A DNA stretch of 44,338 nucleotides from Chloracidobacterium sp. (GCA_016712045.1 JADJRV010000025.1:1-44338), one strand, 5' to 3'; shown: positions 28,502-38,978, counted from the stretch's first letter. Translations and numbers: made by a program. Notes: generated from the sequence alone by a model not told the origin.

Positions 28502-31500
28502 ATGAAAAATCCTTTGGGTCGTTTATTTCCTTAAACCGTAGAATGTTTCTTTTGTTTGGCGTTGTCCTGTGCTTTGCCGGGTTTGGTATCGCGGCGTGGC
28601 AGATCAACGCTGCGGGCGCGTCGCAAAACGGTAATGCACAACAGAACGGAGAACAGGCTGGCTCCGGAAAGCCGTCGGCTACGCCGGCTACAGGAAAGTC
28701 AACTACCCGAGTTGAGGGCATCTATCGTGGCGTTATCTTGCCTACTAAGGCTGATATTTCACCTCCACTCCGTGATATGAAGCCGATAGCCGCCTACAAG
28801 ACGGCAAAACGTCCAAACGAGGAACGTGACGCTATCCCCCGCTCACCCGATATCCCAAAGGAACTATGGAAAAATGATCCTGTCGTACAGTCGTTTCTTG
28901 GTGATCAGGAGATCCCGGCACCGATCGCGAGCTTTGACGGTTCGCCGACAAACCCTGCGGGCGTAGCTCCGCCGGATCCGAACGGCGACGTCGGACCTAA
29001 TCATGTCGTGACGATGTACAACCTGCAGTTCCAGATATTTAATAAGTCGGGAACATCCTTTTTGGGCCTGCCAATACAAATACAATCTTCTCAGGGTTTG
29101 GCGGAGCCTGCCAGAATGAGAATCCGGGCGACCCGATCGTCCTGTACGACCAGCTTGCCGACCGTTGGCTGCTTTCCCAGTTTACGGCCGCAGGGCCGAC
29201 TTTCTTTGTCTGCGTTGCGATCTCGACCACTTCTGATCCTCTAGGCACATATGCGGATACGCGGTATCAACCGGATCTAATTTCCCGGATTATCCAAAAT
29301 TGGGAATGTGGCCGGATGCATATTACATCAGTACACGCGAATTCCAGGGGCACATCAGGCCCCTTCCAAGGCGTTGGAGCCTACGCGCTGAACCGTGCAC
29401 AAGCTCTGGCTGGCAACCCTGCCGCTCAGGTTCTTTCATTCCTAGCTCCGCCGACACCGGATGAGTCTACAGGTGACGGATTGTTGCCGGCGGATCTTGA
29501 TGGCATCACACCACCACCGCCCGGAAGTCCGAACTATTTTGTCGGGACTCAAGACACCAATGGCCCTTACACATCACCAAGTGACGCTATAAATTTATGG
29601 AAATTTACGGCAAATTTTGCGGTGCCAGCAAGCTCGTCATTCGTGCTGACGAATACGATCCCGGTCGGAGCATTTAATTCCATGCTGGGTATCTGTTCAG
29701 GGACGAGCCTGTATCCCGCAATCGGGAACTGCAAACCGGATCGACCATCTTGGGTACAGACAGCGTCCGCTGTTTCGTCTTGCGTATCGTAATTTTGGAA
29801 CACACGAGTCTCTTGTGACCAATCAATCGGTTTCAGGAGGTACGGGCCGGGCGGCGAAGTTTCCGGCATTCGTTGGTGGGAGATCCGCAGCCCGAATAGC
29901 AGCCCGACCATTTTTCAAGAGGGCACGTTCGCACCGGGCGTTACCGACGGTATCCATCGTTGGATGGGTAGTATTGCAATGGATGGCAGCGGAAATATGG
30001 GTTTAGGGTATAGTGCATCTAGCGCTACGATGTTCCCAAGTGTCTTCTACACCGGCCGGCTCGTAAACGATCCTCTCGGCACAATGCCGCAAGGCGAGGC
30101 TGCGATCATAAACGGCACCGGTTCTCAGACGGGCGGCGGTAACCGATGGGGCGACTACACTAGTATGTCGGTTGACCCGACCGACGACTGTACATTCTGG
30201 CATGTTAATCAATATCTCCCGGCAACGAGTACCAGCGGCTGGCGGCTGCGTGTGGGTAGTTTCAAATTTCCGACTTGCGGCGTCCCAACCGGCACCTTAT
30301 CTGGAACAGTCACAAATTGGCGACCTCGGCCCTATTAGCGGCGCAAATGTCACGCACCCCGGCGGGTATGTTGGCGGTCTATAGGTTCAGGTGCATATAC
30401 TGTGACGGCTCCTGGGGGAAATTATACGGCGACCGCCACTAAGGCAGGTTGGACATCCGGAGCAGGTGCAACCGGACCGGTCACCATCGTAAATGGTGCG
30501 AATACCGTGGCAAACTATTGCTTGGTACCGGCGGCCGTGTTGAATCCAACCACTACCCTGCGGTAACGACAGGAAACGGTTTTGTTGAACCTAATGAATG
30601 TAATTCGATCAATCTGCCCGTTACAAATAGCGGTACCGGCACTGCAACGGCTGTTAGTGCTGTTCTTACAACGACAACACCAAATGTAACGATCACGCAG
30701 CCAAACTCAGCCTATCCTGATATCGCACCCGGCGGCACTCAGTCAAACATAACACCATTCCAAATTTCGACAAATAATTTAGTGGCGTGTTTGACTAGCA
30801 TTGACTTGACCTTTAACGGTAAATTTCACCGGCGGAACTTCGCCGCAGGTGATCAATTTCACCGTACCTGTCGGCCAGGCTGCTAATCCAAACTACACGT
30901 TCACAGGGTCAGCCGGAGCAACCATTCCAGCTGGCGGGGTTTTAGTGTCGGCGGCAACTCAGGCAGACGATGCAACCGCAACGACTACCACTCCATTTGC
31001 GTTCACCGTTTACGGGACGCCTGTGGCCTCAGGCCAAACCATTCTCGTGAGCACCAACGGAAACGTACAGTTTGCTGCTACAGGCACTAATGCCTACTTA
31101 AATGCCACATTGCCTGTTTCAGCGACAGCGGGAACCGGCGTGACGGGTACATTTCCGGCCGCTGCCCCAACTCTGTTCCCGTATTGGGACGATCTCAATT
31201 TAACGGGGGCTGCGAACGGTGTTTACACCAGCACGACCGGTGTTGCTCCGAATCGGATCTATACAATCGAATGGCGTGGCATTACCTTTACAGGTAGCAA
31301 TGCAGTGAATTTTGCGGTCCAGTTCCAAGAAAACTCTGACCAATTCTCTTATATTTACAACAATTCCGCTGCTGCAAATGGTTCCTCGGCAACGGTTGGC
31401 GTACAGGCTGCCTCCAGTGGAACTCAGTTTACGGTCTCTTCATTTAATCTGGCGGGCACATTTACCGCAGGCCAAAAACTCACAGCTGCACGGGCCGCAG

Positions 31501-31793
31501 GAGTCTGTACTCCGGGAACCGGCGGTTGTGCAACTGCTGCCGGCGTTGAAGTGGCGGGCCGCGTGTTGACCTCACCTGACGGCCGCGGGCTTCGTGGTGC
31601 GGTGGTCATTCTCAGAGATGAGAGCGGAAATGAGATCAGGACGACGACCGGTGCAATGGGTAATTTCCGATTTGCCGAAGTCGAGCCGGGTCATACCTAT
31701 GTTGTGACGATCAGCAATCGTCGATTCCAGTTTGCACCGCAAGTGCTGACTATAGACGACAGTGTGACCGATCTCGTGTTTACACCCGAATAA
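28502..31793 (+). CDS. Large secreted protein with C-terminal carboxypeptidase-regulatory-like domain, heavily frameshifted
   Basis: Pieces in three frames line up as one secreted protein of about 1100 residues. They are a membrane/signal helix FLLFGVVLCFAGFGIAAW, a low-complexity Gln/Asn/Gly linker, SPTNPAGVAPPDPNGDVGPNHVVTM, VLYDQLADRWLLSQFTAAGPTFF, GVGAYALNRAQALAGNPAAQVLSFLAPPTP, FTANFAVPASSSFVLTN, IHRWMGSIAMDGSGNMGLGYSASS, NRWGDYTSMSVDPTDDCTFWHVNQYLP, a carboxypeptidase-regulatory-like beta domain (GTLSGTVT), a repeat-like NSGTGTATAVSAVL region, and a final intact 314-residue piece ending in a second regulatory-like domain (GVEVAGRVLTSPDGRGLRGAVVILRDESG). About ten indels are needed, far denser than in neighbouring genes. 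Probable surface or adhesion role; no enzyme motif seen. Confidence 0.7.
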
Positions 31794-31826
31794 GAGGTAA
31801 GCTGAGGTCAGTTTTCAAATGCTAAG

Positions 31827-31851
31827 GGCGGTCATAAGACCGCCTTTTTTT
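31827..31851 (+). terminator. Rho-independent terminator
   Basis: Stem GGCGGTC / GACCGCC with an ATAA loop, followed by T7. It terminates the large secreted-protein gene. Its T-run overlaps the stop codon of the convergent ABC ATPase gene. Confidence 0.9.
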
Positions 31852-32594
31852 AGAGCGTCATGTTTTGATTGATCGGGCCGAGACGTTTCTTGTCTGCACG
31901 GTGAGCAAAGATACGATGCTCGCCGTCGATCGTGTGAAACTCCGGCAGGTCATCATCCGACGAAGACAGCCGTCTCGCGACAAAGAGATTATTCTCGCCC
32001 GTCATCCGGGCGGCCTCTATGGTCGCCGGGTTGTCGTAAATATCCTGCGGCGTGCCGGATTGCATTATCTCGCCGCGTGAGAGAAACGCAACCTCATCTG
32101 TGAGGGCCATGATCTGCTCAAAATCGCTCGTCGCGAATATAACGACGCGATTTCGCTGTTTCGCTGCTTTCCGTATCGCGGTAAAACACGAGTCACGCAA
32201 CATTGGGTCCATCTGCGAGAAAGGATCATCCAGCAGCAGCACGCGTCCCGCGTTTGCTATTACCGCCTCAAACTTATCAAACTCACCCTCGCCGCTCGAT
32301 ATCCCGCCCGCAAAGTAGCCAAATAACTGTTTGAACCCTTTTTCTTCGCCGCCGTCGTGAAAGGTGATATTGCGTTCCTTTGCCTTAACGGTTGTGATGT
32401 CGTTGCCATCGGAGCGAGATGGTGCCGCCGTTATGTTTGACGCTGCCGGCGATCACTTTGAGCAGGGAAGACTTGCCTGAGCCGGATGCTCCAAATAGCC
32501 CGATGACGCTGCCGCCCTCGACCTCGAACGACACATCTTTCAGTGCCCAAGCATTGCCGTAACGTTTTGATATTTTGTCGACTGCAAGCGTCAT
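31850..32594 (-). CDS. ABC-type ATPase with degenerate signature, Q- and H-loops (one apparent frameshift)
   Basis: The N-terminus MTLAVDKISKRYGNAWALKDVSFEVEGG and Walker A LFGASGSGKSSLLKVIAG are normal. One indel near 32408 shifts the frame; the restored middle is SDGNDITTVKAKERNITFHDGG, GFKQLFGYFAGGISSGEGEFDKFEAVI, then Walker B VLLLDDPFSQMD and IFATSDFEQIMALTDEVAFLSRGEI. The expected Q-loop glutamine, the LSGGQ signature (here SSGEGE) and the switch histidine (here SD) are not seen, and the helical subdomain is short. Total about 248 residues. The C-terminal region resembles spermidine/nitrate-type ATPases (SGTPQDIYDNPA). No permease is adjacent. It may be a regulatory or divergent ABC protein. 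Confidence 0.7.
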
Positions 32595-32688
32595 AATATT
32601 AGCGAAAATGAAACTTATCCGGATGGTTTTCGTGCAAAGAAAAGTATGCTGTTGTCATCATATCAATGCAAGTATAAACTCGACGAAG

Positions 32689-32955
32689 ATGACGGACAGA
32701 AAGAAAACTCTCAAGCGAAAGCTGCTCCACGCGGGCGGCTGGCAAGTGGCAAAGCGGGTCGCCAAGATGGTCCCGTTTGGCGGCACGGTAGTCGCAGTTG
32801 TTCTTGTTGGCAGTGACATCAAGAATAAGGGAGTTGGCAAAGGCCTGTTAAATTCAGGCATTGACGCTATTCCGTTCGTCGGGCTGGCAAAGAACGCGGT
32901 CGAACTTTTTAAGGGTGATTTTATCCCCGATAAAGAGAAAAAGGTGAAAGTATGA
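32689..32955 (+). CDS. Small glycine-rich, hydrophobic hypothetical protein
   Basis: The 88-residue product starts with a basic segment (MTDRKKTLKRKLLHAGGWQVAKRVAKM). A Gly/Val-rich apolar stretch (VPFGGTVVAVVLVGSDIKNKGVGKGLLNSGIDAIPFVGLAKNAVEL) and a charged tail follow. The ATG at 32689 is preferred over the upstream 32575 start, because the upstream 38 residues look non-coding. The stop overlaps the next gene start by 4 bp. The apolar segment may insert into or associate with the membrane. No family recognised. Confidence 0.6.
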   Translation: MTDRKKTLKRKLLHAGGWQVAKRVAKMVPFGGTVVAVVLVGSDIKNKGVGKGLLNSGIDAIPFVGLAKNAVELFKGDFIPDKEKKVKV

Positions 32956-33635
32956 TGATTCAAGTTTTTAAGGGAACGCTCCTGTCGGCAATTTTATTGG
33001 CCGCGTGTGTTTTGCAGGTCAGTGCTCAGTCACCGCGAAAGACGCCGAAACCAATGGCAACGCCAGTCCCGATCCTCACCGGAGCTGAGATCATTAGCCG
33101 AGCAGATGATCTAACGGAGTTTGAAACTGTAAAACCTGCACCCGTCAAAACGCCCAGCAATACAAATACCAACGCCGCAAATATCCGCGAGCTGAACGAG
33201 CGCATCAAGAAACTCGAGGGTAATCAGAACAGCACCTACGACGAAAAAGCAAAGCGGATGCTGCTCAATCTCGATATCCTAAAGCGTGCCGAGCAGCGGA
33301 GCGATAGTCTTCGCAAACAACTTTTCGAGATGATCGAGAAAGAGAACACCGTCAGAGCTCGTATCGATCAGCTAAATACCGAAATTCGCCCGGAGATGAT
33401 CGAACGTACATTGCAACTTTCGGGTTCAATGAAACCAGAAGAGATCCGCGAAAATCGCCGCCAAAGCATCGCGGCCGAGCGGTCCAATCTCGAATCCTTG
33501 TTGACCGAGATCGTCAACAACAAGGCGACTGTCTCCGTCACCCTGCAAAAATCCGACCAGCTTGTCGAAAAACTCCGTCTCAAACTCGAAAAGGACATCG
33601 ACGACGCCCTGACAGATCCGCCGATCGATAAATAA
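32952..33635 (+). CDS. Secreted coiled-coil hypothetical protein
   Basis: The 227-residue product has a signal peptide (MIQVFKGTLLSAILLAACVLQVSAQ), a Pro/Lys/Thr-rich linker (PRKTPKPMATPVPIL, KPAPVKTPSNTNTN) and a long helical, highly charged region from about residue 75 to 220 (ELNERIKKLEGNQ, EMIEKENTVRARIDQL, LQKSDQLVEKLRLKLEKDI) consistent with a coiled coil. It probably resides in the periplasm. It is translationally coupled to the small gene upstream, and a strong terminator follows 30 bp after the stop. No known domain recognised. Confidence 0.75.
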   Translation: MMIQVFKGTLLSAILLAACVLQVSAQSPRKTPKPMATPVPILTGAEIISRADDLTEFETVKPAPVKTPSNTNTNAANIRELNERIKKLEGNQNSTYDEKAKRMLLNLDILKRAEQRSDSLRKQLFEMIEKENTVRARIDQLNTEIRPEMIERTLQLSGSMKPEEIRENRRQSIAAERSNLESLLTEIVNNKATVSVTLQKSDQLVEKLRLKLEKDIDDALTDPPIDK

Positions 33636-33665
33636 AAAGTTTTAGCCATCTATCGGCATTAAGTT

Positions 33666-33695
33666 TCACGAATAAGTAATTATTCGTGACTTTTT
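33666..33695 (+). terminator. Rho-independent terminator
   Basis: Perfect 9-bp stem TCACGAATA / TATTCGTGA with loop AGTAAT, then CTTTTT. It ends the two-gene unit 32689-33635. Confidence 0.85.
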
Positions 33696-33704
33696 GTCAA
33701 TTCG

Positions 33705-33784
33705 TGGTCCGGTCAGGACCAGGTGGACCAAGACGGACCATAGTGGACCAGGATATTGACAAAATAACCTGCAAGAACATACAA
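33705..33784 (+). promoter_or_regulatory. GGACCA repeat array immediately upstream of a TTGACA promoter
   Basis: TGGTCC (33705-33710) and GGACCA (33716-33721) form a perfect inverted repeat around GGTCA. Three more direct copies of GGACCA follow at 33725-33730, 33735-33740 and 33745-33750, so the four copies start 9, 10 and 10 bp apart, about one helical turn. A perfect -35 TTGACA begins at 33756, and with an 18-base spacer TACAAC (33780-33785) is a plausible -10. The VIT/VWA gene starts at 33857. Confidence 0.65.
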
Positions 33785-33856
33785 CCTCGTCCGTTCTGTG
33801 AATGTCTAACTTAAGGCCCAAGGCACCGGGGCTGTATTACCAATTGGGAGAACATT

Positions 33857-36121
33857 ATGACGCACAGATCTTTTGCCGCCGCCATCGGCATTGCTTTTTC
33901 CGCATTTCTTTTTACCTCGAACGCACGCGCTCAGGGCATTATTATCCCGATAGTCTGCGATACACGACCGTGCAGGCCGCGGCCTATTCCGCAGCCTCTG
34001 CCTAACGCTTTACCGGTCAAATCTATCAAGCTTGATACCAAGATCAATGGACAGGTGGCGACCACGCATGTCGAGCAAGTGTTTAGAAACGATCCAAATT
34101 TTACGCTCGAGGGGACCTATTGTTTCCCGATACCTGAAACAGCGTCGATCGTTGAGTTCGCGATCTGGGAGAACGGCAAAAAGCTAGTTGGAGAAGTGCG
34201 TTCGGCGAAGAGGCCCGTCGGATATACGACGAGATCGTTCGTCGGCAAAAAGATCCGGGGCTTGCTCGAATACGCGGGCAAAGATCTGTTCCAAGCATCG
34301 ATCTTTCCGATCCCGCCAAATTCTGACAAAAAACTCGAAATGACCTACACCGAGGTGCTCAAGGCCGATTCGGGCACGGTCGCTTACCGCTATCCGCTCG
34401 GGACGGGCCGAAATGTCTGGGCGAATCGCGGGCCGCGTCCGCTTGAAGACGCGTCTATGACCGCCGCAACGGAAGCTTGCCCGCTGGGGCCAAAGCAGCA
34501 ATTTGGCACCGTATCCGGTTCGATCGAGATCGTTGGTAAAGAAGCCTTACGAAATATCTATTCGCCTTCGCACAAGATCGAGGTGACGAAGAAAGGGCGA
34601 GACTGCCGCAAAATATCTTTTGAGACGACGAGCAACGACAGCGATTTCCAGCTGTTCTACGGGCTGTCAAACAACGATTTTGGCATGTCGCTCGTCACCT
34701 ATCGCGAACCCGGCAAGGACGGCTACTTCTTGCTGATGCTTTCGCCCAAGGACAACATTTCCGAAAAGGAGCTTGTGAGTAAGGACATCGTTTTTTGTCC
34801 TCGACACGTCGGGCTCGATGGCCGACGAAGGCAAGATGGACAAAGCCAAAAGGCCCTTCTTTTGGCATCCAAACGCTGCGTGACGGTGACAGGTTCAACG
34901 TCATCAATTTTGCGGGCGAAGAACATCTAATGGAACGCGGCCTTATAACGGCAAATGCCGCAGGCAAGAAACGCGGCGAGGAATTTGTCGAACGTCTAAC
35001 CCCGACCGGCGGGACGAACATCAACGATTCGCTCGTACAGTCGTTAAAGCAGTTCGAGAAAGGCGACCGGCCAAAAATGCTGGTGTTTATGACCGACGGC
35101 CTGCCAACTGTCGGTGAAACGAACGTCGACAAGATCATTGCTAATTTGAAGATTGCCAAAACCGTCGATGTTCGGATTTCCCGTTCGGGTTTGGCTACGA
35201 CGTCAACACGACTCTGCTCGACAAGATCGGCACGGAAAATTCAGGCATCTCAGATTATGTTCAGCCCAAGGAAGATCTTGAGATCAAGGTTTCGAGCTTT
35301 TTCCAAAGGTCAGCTCGCCGGTGCTTGCTGATCTCGACCTAGATTTTGGCCCGCTGCTGACCGAATACACTTATCCGCGAAAGCTGACCGACCTTTTCTG
35401 CGGGATGCAGATGACGATCATCGGGCGGTATAAGAACACTAATGATCTTAAGAACATCACGCTTCGGCTGACGGGCAAAGCTGGCACGGAAAGCCGCTCG
35501 TTCAACTACACGAACCTTGATTTTCCAGTCCGCTCCGATGAGAATAGCTTTTTACCGCGTCTGTGGGCGAGCCGCCGCGTCGGCTGGCTGCTAGAGCAGA
35601 TCCGCAACAACGGCGAGACAAAAGAGGTCCGTGATGAGGTCGTCCAGCTTGGTACACGCTACGGACTTGTTACGCCTTACACTTCTTATTTAGCTACTGA
35701 CGGCTCGATGGCAAATATCAGCCGCGACGCCCCTGCCGCTGCCGATATGATGATCGCCGGACAGGCCCGTGCAAAAGAAAAGAGCGGAGCTGGTGCTGTT
35801 ACAATGAGTACGCAGCAAAATGCGATGAAGATGAATGTGGAGGTCTATGCTGACGATAAAAAAGATGCGAGGGAGCAGATCGTTTTGAGAAACACGCAGA
35901 CCAATCAGTTTGTCGCAAATAAAAACTTCATTAACCAAAACGGTGTCTGGGTAGATACGGATTTAAACCCGAATTCAGAGCGTCCGGAGACGGGCGTGAA
36001 GTTTGCGAGCGACGAATACTTCAAATTGATCGAACGTGAGCCCGGCTTAGCTCCATATCTTTCGCTCGGCGAACAGGTCGTAGTTGTATGGAAGGGAATG
36101 GTGTACCGAATAACGAAATAA
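33857..36121 (+). CDS. Secreted VIT + VWA domain protein (about five apparent frameshifts)
   Basis: Signal peptide MTHRSFAAAIGIAFSAFLFTSNARAQ. A vault/inter-alpha-trypsin (VIT) domain occupies about residues 45-190 (IKLDTKINGQVATTHVEQVFRN, LEGTYCFPIPETASIVEFAIW, GLLEYAGKDLFQASIFPI). The VWA domain starts in another frame with VLDTSGSMADEGKMDKAK (intact MIDAS DxSxS), DRFNVINFAG, GGTNINDSLVQSL and MLVFMTDGLPTVGETN. A C-terminal region follows (LTEYTYPRKLTDLFCGMQMTIIGRY, LWASRRVGWLLEQIRNNGETKEVRDEVVQLGTRYGLVTPYTSYL). Indels are inferred near 34797, 34848, 34857, 35180 and 35307. The layout matches the VIT/VWA family related to marine sortase-target proteins, but no LPXTG-type anchor is seen; the protein ends VWKGMVYRITK. 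Confidence 0.87.
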
Positions 36122-36161
36122 AGTTTGCGGTGAACTAAACCTCACCCATTAACATTAAAAT

Positions 36162-36218
36162 AAGGTGATTTTCGAGCGTGGAATGTTTATTCTATTTACC
36201 GAAGATCACCTTTTTTTT
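36162..36218 (+). terminator. Terminator-like hairpin directly before a Shine-Dalgarno site
   Basis: AAGGTGATTTTCG (36162-36174) pairs with CGAAGATCACCTT (36200-36212) over 13 positions with a single G-U wobble. A T8 run overlaps the 3' end, and the GGAGG of the next gene begins 2 bases later (36220). It may terminate the VIT/VWA transcript, attenuate the next gene, or both. Confidence 0.7.
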
Positions 36219-36232
36219 CGGAGGCTTTGCAG

Positions 36233-37204
36233 TGAAAAGTTTTATCGCCATTTTCTTACTTTTAGTCGGTTTTGGCATTGGGTGTCGTTTGCGCAGAACG
36301 GCTGGGTTCAGCGTTCGGCAAACACTGAGCGTGATCTCGTCGCCGTTTATTTCACGGGTTCTGACAATGGCTGGATCGCGGGCGACAACGGTTATCTTGC
36401 ATCGACGACTGATGGCGGCAAGTCTTGGAATCTTATCCGCTAAACACGACCGACGACATCAATGAGATATATTTTCGCAACGACGATAACGGTTATCTTG
36501 TCGCCGGGCGGAAGATGTACAGCACGCGCGACGCCGGGAAAACGTGGCAGGAGATACGTATCTACCGCAGCGGGGAATTTGGCGCCGGACGTCCCGAGTT
36601 CTTGAGTATTCGATTCTCAGACAAAAAACGCGGTTACGTTGTCGGATCGGTCCTGCGGACAAGTGGTGATGACGACATCGTTGTCGATTCGCTTTTGATG
36701 CGGACCGAGGACGGTGGCGACACCTGGCGGCGTATATCGGTTCCGTCAAAGGCCGAGCTGTTTCACCTCGATTTTGACGGCAATTCACGCGGCTGGATCG
36801 TCGGTGATCAGGCGTGATACTCGCGTCGACCGACGAAGGCAATACCTGGGGTCAAACAAAGCTCCGGCACGACGATGCCGCTGTATAACGTCGATTTTCG
36901 CGACAGCAAAGAGGGCTACATTGTCGGTAAATCCGGCACTATCTTACGAACAGAAAACGGCGGTTCGTTTGGGAAAAGGTCGGTACCAATTTCAAAGATA
37001 CTTTCATGCGGGTTGATTTTGCCGATGACAAGAACGGCTGGGCAGTCGGATACTCCGGAATGATCCTCCGCCTCGGGCGATAAAGGCAAGTCTTGGATCC
37101 GCCAGGAAAGCGGCACCCGCGACCGCATTTACGGCCTATATATGGATAAAAAAATACGGCTGGGCCGTCGGTGCAAAAGGCCTCATTCTCCATTACAAAA
37201 ATAG
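36233..37204 (+). CDS. YCF48/BNR beta-propeller secreted protein (several apparent frameshifts)
   Basis: A GTG start at 36233 has a good GGAGG site and gives the lipid-rich signal VKSFIAIFLLLVGFGI. In shifted frames the mature protein follows: AQNGWVQRSANTERDLVAVYFTGSDNGWIAGDNGYLASTTDGGKSW, then NDDNGYLVAGRKMYSTRDAGKTW, KKRGYVVGSVLRT, RTEDGGDTWRRISVP, NSRGWIVGDQ, SKEGYIVGKSGTILRTENGG and YGWAVGAKGLILHYK. The recurring GYxVGxxGxILRTxDGGxxW unit is the YCF48 photosystem-assembly/BNR repeat; about six blades. Roughly five indels are needed. The frame probably ends at TAG 37202-37204 after one missing A. Non-photosynthetic homologues are secreted proteins of unknown role. Confidence 0.8.
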
Positions 37205-37207
37205 ACT

Positions 37208-38917
37208 TTATCGTTTTCTCATTGCGGTTGCTTTGGCGGCAAGCTGGCCGGCACGGGGAAGAGCCTCAACCGCTTTGGCAACCTGCGGGTCATCTTCGGT
37301 TAGGACTTGTTGTGCTGCGTTGACGCCGAACAACGCTATTGTGATGTTATAGCGGAGACGAAGCTTGATAAACGCAGCCTCGGCGGCTAGTTGTCGGTCG
37401 CTAAATTTCCATGTGCCTTGTTTTTTTACGAATGCAAGGAATGCGGAAGTGAGGGACTCAGTTGAGGGAAGATCGCCGGGGGTTACATGTTTGCCGAAGT
37501 TAAGTGGTGTCGTGGTATTTGTTTCCAGACCAATAACCCGGCCCGAGACAACTTCGCGGGCAAAGAAAAATATCGGATCGATCAGTGCCGCACGCAGGGC
37601 CGTGATCTCGTCGGCCTTAACCTTTTCATCGGGCGTGATGCCGTCACCTCCAAATACTGTCCGGTTCGTTACGGTTCGCATTGCGATCGATGGTGCCGCA
37701 AGAGCGGCAGCTGTTTCCGTGTGTTTGAAATAATCGTAGAGATCTATTTGGGAATAATCACGCTGAATGGATCGGCCTGACGGCGTGAGATATCGTGCGG
37801 TCGTCAGTGTCAGCCCGGTCCTGCCCGGCAGATCGAGAACGCTTTGGACAAGCCCCTTGCCGAAAGTCTTATCACCAACGATCATCGCACGGTCATTGTC
37901 TTGAAAGGCACCGGCGACGATCTCTGAGGCGGATGCGGTGTCTTCATTTACGAGTACAACGAGCGGCATCGTCTCCGCGTTGGTATTAGCTGATCTCCAG
38001 ACGCGGTTGTCGATCCGCGTACGGCCTTTTTGCGAAAGGATCAGCGTTCCGGCGGGGAGAAATTTCTCCGCGACCTTTACCGCCTGATCGACGATGCCGC
38101 CTCCGTTATTTCTGAGATCAAGCACAAGCGAACGCATGCCCTGTCGTTTCAACTCGCGCATTGCGGTGTCAAATTCTTCGCTGGTTGTGTAGTTAAACCC
38201 GTCGGACAACTCAATATAGCCGACGCCTGGACGCAAGATATAGGCATCCGGTATTGACGGCTGTGGCACTCGTCCACGGCGTAACTCGATGATCTCGAGT
38301 CGATTTGTCGCCGCCCGCTCGACCTGCATCCGAAGCACGGTTCCATTCGCCCCGCGTATCTTGTCGCGAACGTCGTCCGACGCCCTGCCCGTCATCTTCT
38401 CGCCGTTTATCGCCACGATCTTATCGCCGTAGTGAAGTTGTGCCTTTGAGGCGGGTGAACCGGAAAACGTCGCTAGGATAAACGTATCGAGAACGCCCGA
38501 GCGTTCAAAATTGGCGATCGTGGCACCAATGCCTGTGTAGCCGCTTTTTTGTTCGTCAAGCAGATCTTTCCAGTCGGCAACGCCGTGAAAATTTGAATGC
38601 GGATCCAGCGTATGCAGTGCCCCGGTCAGGGCGGACTCGGTCATCTCGGCACGGCTGATCTTGCGTCCGTCGATGTAGTTGCGGGCAATAATGTCTTCGG
38701 CTTCACGTATCTCGGCTGCGATCCTCGAAGTTTTTGTTGCAGGCTCGGCGTTTGGCGGGATCGTTGCCGAACCGCCAGATGCTGTAAATGTACTTCCGCG
38801 TTTGATCGAGAAAGGCTCGGCCGGTGCGTTTAGCGGCGATCGTAGCTGGGCGGGTACACTCGCCGCGACGGCGGCTGCAATGAGAAAAACGCTGAAGATG
38901 CGGCCGGCTTGGTACAT
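37208..38917 (-). CDS. Secreted S41-family C-terminal processing protease
   Basis: The intact 569-residue protein has a signal peptide (IFSVFLIAAAVAASVPAQ), an N-terminal helical region (RNYIDGRKISRAEMTESALTGALHTLDPHSNF), a PDZ domain (about 125-215, GIGATIANFERSG ... GDKIVAINGEKMTG) and the S41 catalytic core. The likely nucleophile is Ser329 in EDTASASEI, with Lys354 in DKTFGKGLVQ as general base, the 25-residue spacing seen in Tsp/CtpA. A C-terminal helical extension of about 170 residues follows. It cleaves proteins from their C-termini in the periplasm. It is divergent from the M16 peptidase gene. Confidence 0.92.
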   Translation of the reverse strand: MYQAGRIFSVFLIAAAVAASVPAQLRSPLNAPAEPFSIKRGSTFTASGGSATIPPNAEPATKTSRIAAEIREAEDIIARNYIDGRKISRAEMTESALTGALHTLDPHSNFHGVADWKDLLDEQKSGYTGIGATIANFERSGVLDTFILATFSGSPASKAQLHYGDKIVAINGEKMTGRASDDVRDKIRGANGTVLRMQVERAATNRLEIIELRRGRVPQPSIPDAYILRPGVGYIELSDGFNYTTSEEFDTAMRELKRQGMRSLVLDLRNNGGGIVDQAVKVAEKFLPAGTLILSQKGRTRIDNRVWRSANTNAETMPLVVLVNEDTASASEIVAGAFQDNDRAMIVGDKTFGKGLVQSVLDLPGRTGLTLTTARYLTPSGRSIQRDYSQIDLYDYFKHTETAAALAAPSIAMRTVTNRTVFGGDGITPDEKVKADEITALRAALIDPIFFFAREVVSGRVIGLETNTTTPLNFGKHVTPGDLPSTESLTSAFLAFVKKQGTWKFSDRQLAAEAAFIKLRLRYNITIALFGVNAAQQVLTEDDPQVAKAVEALPRAGQLAAKATAMRKR

Positions 38918-38978
38918 GATCCCAATAAAAACAAAAGACTTAGGACTTGACCACCCGCGAGGCGGCCTGTCGAAAAAA

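Noticed and set aside
33705..33750. GGACCA array as a CRISPR
   Set aside because: Repeats are only 6 bp with 3-4 bp spacers; this is an operator-like array, not repeat-spacer units.
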